From the NCBI GenBank assembly GCA_905221605.1, contig CAJNDS010002477.1, positions 1 through 64,000 on the forward strand: a DNA stretch of 64,000 bases. Reading direction: 5' to 3'. Shown one piece after another: positions 56,928-64,000 of the stretch (position 1 is its first letter; each line of letters opens with the position of its first letter). The notes below the pieces were generated by a model. It made no database searches, was not told the DNA's origin, and was given only the letters and a program-made list of their open reading frames with translations. The position numbers were made by a program, and so were the translations under genes. Source of the DNA: Symbiodinium natans. Lineage: Eukaryota; Sar; Dinophyceae; Suessiales; Symbiodiniaceae.

Positions 56928-57391
56928 CTAGAACTCGAAACTATTCTTGCCGGTCCTTTTTCCAACATTGGAAAACACGATGCTGTGACATGAATACAGA
57001 TAGAGTGACAACCCACGCCTCGGTGATCTTGGTGGCTGCTTTCTCGACTTTGGCCTTGGATTCTGACGGGAAACTTCTACCATTCTACGCCTCTGCTTTT
57101 GGGATTGAAGTTCTACACGAATGACGATTGAATGCACCTCACAATGACGACCCCTTGGGACATCGTCATCTTCCCTGTGCTCCCTCGTTGTGTCCCTGCA
57201 CACCAGAGCAGGCGAGGCTCCAAACGAGCTTGTTCTAGGCTGTCCTTCTTCACATCCAGGCGCCGCGCCGCGGCAGCCTTGGCTCTCTCGCTGTAATTCG
57301 GGATTTGATTTGCTGGCGCCGCGTCCCTTATCAGTAGCCGAGCAAGCTTGCGTTTCCAGGGGGCGGGCAAGGGCCTAGGATTGACTAAATC
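56928..57391 (-). CDS. long open segment, possible basic exon
   Basis: After a good acceptor (GTCAATCCTAG) the minus strand is open for about 150 codons to TAG at 56928. The middle part is acidic then very basic (HREDDDVPRG, QSQKQRRRMVEVSRQ, KSRKQPPRSPRRG), reminiscent of a nuclear or RNA-binding tail. A second minus frame is open over 57113-57370 (APWKRKLARLLIRDAAPANQ, ARRLDVKKDSLEQARLEPRL) and looks at least as protein-like, so the real exon may use one frame for each half. No family is recognised. Confidence 0.25.
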
Positions 57392-57634
57392 CTAGCTATG
57401 ATGAAGTACCCTCATATGTATGGCCCGCAAGTTTGTAGCACGATGTTCGACTTTTCCGGCTTCTTCTCGAACCCAAACAACTGCTTTGTCCTGCCCTGCT
57501 GCTGCCCTGCAGTTTTGACTCGCAAGCAGGGTCCTTCGGGCGCCCAGTGCTACAAAGAAGGTGTCCGAATCTCTGAACGAATGAACGCACGTACAATCGA
57601 CAAATGATAGATGTAGATGTCAGGCGTTCTCCAT

Positions 57635-58577
57635 CTAGCCAGCAGTGCGGGGCCCAGAAGCCACAGCTTGACGAGCCATGGTCTCCAGCATCTGCCTTGG
57701 AAAGATAGGGCAGACCAAGTGTGAGGTGCCAGGGCAACCAGGGCGTGGAGCCAACTTGATTTCCATGCTCATGTCCCATCTCACAGCAAGGTGCGAGTCT
57801 TTCTGGAGCTCCTCGAAGTAGCTGTTCAGGGCCTGTCAGAATATGGGATCTTCCGCAAACTCCGAGGGGAGGGGGGGGGGGGTCTCGACTCAGGCGAAAA
57901 ACTGACGCTGGGGCTGGGGCCTAAGACTTCTCCAGGGTGACTTTGGGTGTCTCCCTACGCCTGTATCCCATTCCTTCAGGGGAGCCTGGTCCACCGAATC
58001 TATGTCATCTTTCAAGCCGGGCTTGTGTTTGCTTGCGTGGGTCTGTTGGTTCGCCTAAGGTGCCCTTGGCCACCGTGGTTCTTGCGCTTGTTCGGGTGTT
58101 GTCGCACGAGAGCCTCTTGAAAGCACGAGGACATTGCCTCCAGCCTCGGCCTTGCATCTTTCTTTTCTTGCGAGGGCAAATCACAGCCGAAGGGGAGTGG
58201 GGGGGCAAGCAGCATGAGCCGACATGCTTTTTGGCATCTCGCGCAGGAGCGGCCACTGAGAAGCCAGGTCAGAGCACAAGGGAGTTCGGGGCACCCCGTT
58301 GACGTCCCGTGCTCTTGACCATCCGAACAAGAGTACGATACAGACAGCGTGAACCGATTGCAGTGCTTCAAATGCCTTTCGGACGTACGCTCGCTGTACT
58401 GCAGCTTCAGGACCATCTTCCGTCAACCGCCTTCCTGCAAGCTTGCGGCAGCTTGCGTAAGCAGCTTGCACCTCTGTGTGCCCAGACTTCAGGCCTTGCT
58501 GGGCTCACTGCCAGCTGACGAAGCGCAGCCCAGGGAGCTCCAAGTGGCAAGGTCCGCAGCGCAGGGGCTTGCGGCAT
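57635..58577 (-). CDS. six-exon gene of unknown function, directly downstream of the glycosyltransferase gene
   Basis: Proposed exons: 58509-58577 (ATG, MPQAPALRTLPLGAPWAALR; donor GTGAGC); 58355-58471 (39 codons, LTEDGPEAAVQRAYVRKAFE; donor GTTCAC); 58185-58255 (after CTTCTCAG, WPLLREMPKSMSAH); 58108-58150 (RLEAMSSCFQEAL; donor GTGCGA); 57959-58021 (after CACAAG, PGLKDDIDSVDQAPLKEWDT; donor GTAGGG); 57635-57832 (after CTGACAG, 65 codons including SYFEELQKDSHLAVRWDMSM, to TAG). Phases agree throughout, giving about 186 residues. Two of the proposed introns are short (37 and 34 bases), so those borders may be off. The first ATG lies only ~45 bases past the glycosyltransferase stop; another ATG at 58599 is closer still. 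The two may be one gene: a GTGCTC donor overlapping that stop and an ACAAG acceptor before 58577 would fuse them in frame. Family not recognised. Confidence 0.5.
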
Positions 58578-58621
58578 CTTGTGGCTGTTGCAGCGCCATG
58601 TGGGAACCGGAAGCTTGCAGA

Positions 58622-61449
58622 CTAGAGCACCCACTCATCGAAAGTACGGTCTGCAAAGCCCCAGGTTTCGTCCAAGCCTTGGTCGTTGTAAGGTCTTAGA
58701 ACCTCAGCCCCATCAAGCCCCCTAAGCTGCTCCTTCACACTTTGGGAAGGTTTGGCTGCAGGCCCATTCCATTCCTGAAAACTGAAAAGCTCCTTTGGAG
58801 TTTTGCTAAGAGACCGATCTCGGTCTGCATGGGGCGGAAGGGCTCGGCACAAACATCTTTGAAGTTGTGGTCCGTGATGACCCATCGTGTGCTGGCGCGG
58901 ACTCGATTTATGCCTGAAAAGAGTGGGATGGTTCCATCATTCCTTCCCTACCAACCGGCTTCTACTTCTTGAACATAAGCCAACAAACCATCCCAAATCG
59001 TAGTTCTTCCCAATTACACTTTGGCTGCTAAATCCCCAAGTTGCGTCGGTGGTTCTGGTGAACCGTGACACAGGGCGGCAAAAGCACCACCTGGCTTGTG
59101 GATTGTGATGGCTTGAAATTTGACAGTCTGTCGCTGGTTTGTGAGCTTGATAGCTCACAACAGAGCGCGTGCAGGTTTGGAGAAAAATGACAAGTGGCAA
59201 ACTACAGAAAGACGGCATGAATATGCGAAACGCTTGGCCTGTCGCACGCCGGCAGCCCGCAGCCGACAATGGATGAGGTCGTCGGTCTGCCAATTCTGGG
59301 CCACCTCTGCGAAATGAGTATGGCTCATTCCTGGAAAGCCTGAATGTGCCTCACCGTTGCCTGGGGCTCTTGAACTAGAATGATCTGCATGCTGACGGCA
59401 TGTTCCAGCCTCGGGATAGCCATGAATGGCCAGGATCCATCGTCTGCTCGTAAGCACGAAATCCCCACTGCCAGGCCAGTAGAAAGGCTTCTGCTCGCTT
59501 TCGCCTTGGGCAATGTCTCCTCCCGGCTGCATGCAAGCGGTCGCGTCATCCTTAGCTCACTGAGTTCTGGAGTACCTGACCTCCTGGATGGAATGTAAGG
59601 CGTGAGGCTGAATGAGTAAAGAAGGAATTGCCGGCCAAAGGTCTGGATACTTCTCCTGTAGGTCTGCCAGCTCCAGGTTCATTTTGCTGATCAGGTCCTG
59701 CTACGCTGCTATAAGCTGTTGTGAAAAGATGCGCCTACTCATGGCATTGGGGGCACTGGGGTCCGTGGTGCGTCAAACGTCCTCACGCGAAAAGAGCCAG
59801 TCAATCAGCTCGTTTGTGGCCATGCCCTCTGTCTCAGGGCACGTCACGTCATACTCCATGTAAGTGGCACGGTAAACCACATCAGGCTGAAGCTCTCTCC
59901 GAGCAATGAAGAGCACCTGCGCTGTCTACATGCACTGCTGGATTGTCATTTTGCTGTTTCTCCAGGGCAGCGCCACCACAGCACATGAAAAGAAGCAAGG
60001 CTCCACCGAAGTGCTAGTCCAAGCCGCGGTAAACGGGCTCAAGATGTTGTCGATATTCGTCTTGAGGATGAACTTCCCACGCGCCCGGCGGAAGGCTATG
60101 TTCTCTGCAGTGTGTTCAAAGATCGGGTGTGCCTGAGAAAAAAAAAGCACTCCTCCATTGCATGACTGCACAGTCGACCGGTCACCACCCACCCTCTTCT
60201 CACCCACCTTGTGGTGCGGCATGGACATGTGTATCTCCGTGGGCACGTGGATGACTCGGATGGGTATGCTATCCCCTCCGGGCTCGCGCGTGATGGCTTC
60301 TCGCATATGCGGCGCATTCAATGGCGGATTCCACTCCTTAACTCAGGGTTGCTGGAGATTCAACATGGGTTTATTTATGGCTATGCCCCACGTCCCACAT
60401 TCACACTCTTGCTCCTGGCTCAACTCGTGCTGACAGATTCCAGCAAATCACAGGGCTTGTGGCCCGTGCAATTTTCAGCAACCCACTTCTGGGCCCAGCG
60501 ACCACGACGATGATCTCAGCTGGCACTTGTGCTGCTTCCAGCATTGTCGCAGTTGTTGCCAGCATCCGGTTCAAGCGGAGGAGCATATTGCCTGGGGGCC
60601 AACAATTGCCATGAGCCTCGCTCCAAACTATCCCAGTCAGTAGGCCTCCGTAGTCATCGTTCCTGCACTGGACGATGACAGAGAGGTAGATGTCCTCGTT
60701 GTTTCCGAAGCACTCTACCGAGTAGGGCTGGAGTCATGGGTGGGGTCGGCTGGCATCTGGGATGAATGGGATAGCCTCTGCAACCTGAAAAACACTGCAC
60801 GAAGAATGCCTGAGGAGTTCAGCTTGACACAGCAGAACATGATACAGCGGAACATGAGATGTGAGGCTTTGAGGTTTTTTTTCATAATATGCTGTTCTGG
60901 GGTCCAGCTCGGCTTTTTGCAAAGGGTGTGTATCCTCCACTGCCCCGGAGAGATTTGCACAGGATGCTGCAAAGTCATTGGGACGTGCAGCTGTAGAACA
61001 AGTCAAGCAAAACACCCGGCCGTTCACCATCAACGACATCAATGCGCTGAGCAGTGGGGCTCTGACCATAGATAATCGTTGATTTCTCGGAACTCTCCTT
61101 TCCGGCCTGAAAACCCTTGCGATTCATTACGCAGGCAGCCGCAAATGTTTGAAAGCTACCGGCAAGAACGCAGGCAAGACTAGCAGCACCATTGCCAGTT
61201 GAAGTTTTGGAAACGAGCATCCAGGCACGCGAGAGAATGTGCGCTGCCCGAACATGGAAAGCCGGAATGGGAGGCCAAAGAATGCAGAAGTGATCCAAAG
61301 AGAGGATTTGCCCGTACTGCCTCAGGCACCTGAATTCGAATCTTTCCCCACTGTTCCGAGCCCAGGTCCTCCTCCGCTGGCCACACAGCCTCCTCCGGCA
61401 GTGTGGCCATGCGAGGCGATGGGACCTTGAAGCGACTCCCAGAGACCAT
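58622..61449 (-). CDS. type II membrane glycosyltransferase-like protein (GT2/GT-A-like), 14 exons
   Basis: Exons: 61330-61449, 61160-61243, 61067-61106, 60785-60990, 60503-60727, 60208-60336, 60025-60132, 59779-59916, 59581-59700, 59410-59526, 59239-59304, 59045-59090, 58815-58913, 58622-58755. They total 1,632 bases in one frame: 543 residues plus TAG, from ATG 61449. Introns are 53-166 bases. Most are GT-AG, but four donors appear to be GC (after 60025, 59410, 59239 and 59045). An N-terminal tail of ~53 residues leads to one short hydrophobic segment (LQLAMVLLVLPAFLP), as in Golgi enzymes. Catalytic-domain motifs typical of GT-A/GT2-like proteins: YLSVIVQCRNDDYGG (~164-178), EIIVVEWNPP (~221-230), ENIAFRRARGKFILKTNIDN (~278-297, with the Asp expected to help bind nucleotide-sugar and metal), SGDFVLTSRRW and HGYPE (~410-429), VVLLPPC and VHQNH (~452-464), ETWGFAD (~529-535). 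It probably adds a sugar to a glycan or protein in the secretory pathway; donor and acceptor are unknown. The exact junction between exons 7 and 8 is the least certain. Confidence 0.85.
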
Positions 61450-61508
61450 CTCCCGCCGCACGCTGCGCCTCGGGGAACACTGCTCGTTTTGTTCGGGCCA
61501 GGGCTCCT

Positions 61509-61586
61509 TTAGGGTTTTTTTTTGGGGGGGTTTGGGGTTTCGGGTATAGAGCTTAGGGTTTCGGGTTTCGGGTTTAGGGTTTTGGT
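61509..61586. repeat. degenerate TTTAGGG tract
   Basis: TTTAGGG mixed with TTTCGGG, TTTGGGG and CTTAGGG variants in plus orientation, with a poly(T)-poly(G) slip. It lies about 60 bases upstream of the glycosyltransferase start. Confidence 0.8.
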
Positions 61587-62791
61587 CCAAGGTTGCAATG
61601 ATTAGGGAGGGTTTGGGTGGCCCTACTGTGGTGCAGCATCGTTTGCAAGAAGCTGCCGGCGGCTGGCCGAAGCTCAACGGATGCATCCAAGAAGCAGCAG
61701 CCGCCAGAGTGGCCACTTGGTCCTAAGGCTTAGTCAATGCGCACCTTGGGTTCGAAATTGGGCTCGGCTTCTGCCCGTGCCCAATTCATGGTGACGTGGG
61801 GTAACTGGCGCAACACCCCCTAGAACCCGGCAGGTCCTGAGTAAATCCAAAGAACGTGCTCCTTGTGAAGATGCCGGGCCCTGCATGCGAACAGCTAGAC
61901 TTCCACTCAAAAGTGAAGGGAACTGAGTCGCAACTTGCACTAAACTGCCCTAGACTCAAGCTCCGACAGCGCCTGCTCAACATGCTGTAGAGCCAGCCCT
62001 TGCCTTGATTTTGCGTGTTGGGAGTGGAGGGGGGGTGGGGGAAAGGGGCGTTTGGGCGACGCTGGGAGTTTCTGCATGTTTTCGACCTTTGGTGGAGATC
62101 CCTCAGTCCATGACTGAGTGGCCACCTGCGTGGCACTTAGAAGTACACTTTAACAGATGGCCGGGCTGTAGATAAATATCACTCCCCTTGACTGTCTCCA
62201 GCAACTGACTGCAAATGGAGGTTGCTACGATTGCTGCCCAGCTTTTGCTCACTCAAGGGGCTAAAGGCTAAGGCTAAGGGATTGACGGTGTCGGTCGCCA
62301 ACTCACGGCTACACAGAACTTACCTCAAAGAAAGGCAAGCACAAAGAAGCACAGGAGCTCCCGACATAGCGGCATAGCGCACACAAACGACAAGGTGATC
62401 TCAACGTCATGCATAACCTGACACACACACACACTCACTCACACAGAGTCTTCATTCTAATGCCTGCGGGGCACGCGAAGAGCAAGGCCCTTCTCACACG
62501 CATCTCATGCTCCCCGCCACTGGCAGCAGCCGCGAATGCGGTGACGTCCGCAGCAACAAGGAATCTCAGATCATTCGGGATTCTCCAAGAGCTTTTCAAG
62601 TGTCTCGATGGGGCAACTAGAGAAAAGCGGGGAAAATAGCCGAACCTTCAGGGACCGCTTCAGGACCCCGTACAAACCTCTTGCAAGCCTTGGCACAGCG
62701 AGGAAAGGCCCAGGAGACAAATGGGCTGTCGCCGAAGGTGCCGTGCAAAAAACTCGGCCCACTTGAACTCCTCGGGGAGATGGAGAGGGTG

Positions 62792-62793
<2 letters not shown>
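61587..62793. other. intergenic, no gene recognised
   Basis: Upstream of the glycosyltransferase gene. Contains a short (CA)n at 62421-62434 and nothing else I can support. Confidence 0.4.

Positions 62794-62841
<48 letters not shown>
62794..62841. repeat. (GA)n microsatellite
   Basis: About 24 uninterrupted GA units in plus orientation. Leu/Ser-repeat open frames on minus are artefacts. Confidence 0.97.
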
Positions 62842-62844
<3 letters not shown>

Positions 62845-62949
62845 CAACCGACCCTGAAGCTCCATTATTAAAGAACGCCTGAGATCTTACCCACCCCAAC
62901 CCCAGAAACCTGTGCATAAACCTATAGGTCTCTAAGGTAGCCGGCGCTG

Positions 62950-64000
62950 TCAGGGCGCGTTTTGCTCCAATGCTAAGGTCTCCAGCCCATCCAGGCTCCG
63001 CCGGATGGCCTCGATGAAGTCCTGCAGATGTGTGGGGTGCATGCTGTAGTTAATTGTTGGATTTGGCGCAGCAAAAGTCCTCAAAAGTTCTTGAGGTTCA
63101 AGTTGGACTCTTGGTCGCAAGGTGACGAAACACCTACTGCCATCCAGTGCATGCGGCCATGGCGTCAGACAAAGCACATGTCTTCCTGTCGCTTGTGTAG
63201 TGATTCTCTTGATTACGACTCTTCCGGCTCGGGCGGCCACAACAGAAATGACCCTCAGTCCTCATCCACCCCATTGTTGGCCGCATCGCAGGCGGACTGG
63301 CCAACCAAGCAGCTGACCAAACGCAAAAGCCGCGCAACATGAATCAGCAGCTTTTTCGTGCAGTCACATTAAGCACCGCGTCATGTTGCTCGGAAGATCT
63401 CGGAAGTTGCGAGCTCACATTGCCGAGATGAAGCCCAGCCTCCCCTGGCGGAAGCTCTGCCAAGGAATTGACGAGGGCATCCTCCTGCCTGCAGAAACCG
63501 TTGTCTTCACAGGCTTGTGTGCCTCGCCCCTACTCGGTCTTCACATCCGAATCATGGCTCTCCATATAGAAAGTTCTCAGCTTTTCTAGGTTCATAAGCG
63601 CGCGCAACGCCGCAGCAGTGTAAATCGATGAGACAGCATCAAACGCACGCTTCTACAGCACTTCTGATCTTGTCCTTCTGACCTGGAGATGCCCAACCGC
63701 CAAAGTCCCCCGACTCCTTCAAAGTATCAGCCCAGGCGCTGACTGCTCTCCAGAAGGCTTGACCAATCAGTGCCTCGAGCTGCTTTTCATTACAGTAGTT
63801 GCCCGTGTAGGGGGCCCCATTCTTTTGCCGGGGGGAGCAATCTTATCTTCTTGGCTCGCCCCTTTGGGGGCAAGAAGAGAAGACGTGTCTTTTTGGCTCA
63901 CCCCCCCCCTTTGCAAGCCTTTGCAAGGGGGTGCCTCCTGCCCCCAACCAAAAAACAACACCAAGCAAACGCCCCACCGTCCAATCAGCATCAGTCCACG
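62950..64000 (-). CDS. 3' part of a minus-strand gene of unknown function (runs off the window)
   Basis: Exons: from 63782 (after GAAAAG; QLEALIGQAFWRAVSAWADT and LKESGDFGGW; 3' border unsettled, about 63650-63690); 63534-63652 (after CTGTAG; 39 codons, KRAFDAVSSIYTAAALRALM, MNLEKLRTFYMESHDSDVKT; ends phase 2 at GTAGGG); 63419-63488 (after TTCTGCAG, in matching phase; QEDALVNSLAELPPGEAGLH; donor GTGAGC, or open to TGA near 63346). A plausible last exon is 62950-63022 (after CATCTGCAG; DFIEAIRRSLDGLETLALEQ, stop), but the exon between is not resolved. The product is mostly helical and soluble. Its 5' part lies beyond 64000. Family not recognised. Confidence 0.42.

Overview
The window looks like nuclear DNA of a dinoflagellate, most likely a symbiodiniacean or relative. 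Three things point there. (1) Interstitial TTTAGGG/CCCTAAA tracts are scattered through the window. (2) The protein-coding genes I could chain are broken into short exons by introns of about 50-170 bases, with AG|G-type acceptors and both GT and GC donors. (3) There is one very large protein built of RCC1-like repeats with an enormous Ser/Thr tract, a protein style I associate with dinoflagellate genomes. No bacterial operons, ribosome-binding sites, rRNA genes, CRISPR arrays or intact transposons were seen.

Layout. 1-20.5 kb: mostly non-coding, with telomere-like tracts, CA/CGCA and AT microsatellites, an A-rich asymmetric stretch and only weak exon candidates. 20.5-21.2 kb: a plus-strand gene whose four exons chain in phase. 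23.2-23.7 kb: minus-strand membrane-protein exons carrying an in-frame stop. 24.0-24.4 kb: a telomere-repeat-rich diverged duplication. 25.6-27.2 kb: a minus-strand multi-exon gene of unknown function. 31.5-32.2 and 34.2-34.7 kb: plus-strand exon pairs. 36.2-36.5 kb: purine and 11-base minisatellites. 36.7-39.8 kb: minus-strand exons of a coiled-coil-like protein. 39.9-42.2 kb: a tandem duplication of the 3' end of the next gene. 42.1-51.3 kb: the giant intronless gene (3,061 codons, minus). 51.9-52.4 kb: a 10-base perfect repeat, an AT repeat and a 245-base poly(C) tract. 54.2-54.6 kb: a long imperfect foldback. 54.9-57.4 kb: minus-strand exon candidates. 57.6-61.4 kb: two adjacent minus-strand genes (or one fused gene), the upstream one a 14-exon type II membrane glycosyltransferase-like protein. 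62.9-64 kb: the 3' part of another minus-strand gene that runs off the window.

From about 64 kb down to 36.7 kb every gene I can support is on the minus strand, which fits the long unidirectional gene blocks known in dinoflagellates. The two best-supported products are both secretory-pathway or surface proteins: a Golgi/ER-type glycosyltransferase, and a giant surface protein with three beta-propellers, a mucin-like stalk, a degenerate GPS motif and several membrane helices. Exon-intron models were built by hand from reading frame, splice dinucleotides and phase. Only the giant ORF and the glycosyltransferase rest on recognised family motifs; the others rest on phase-consistent exon chains.
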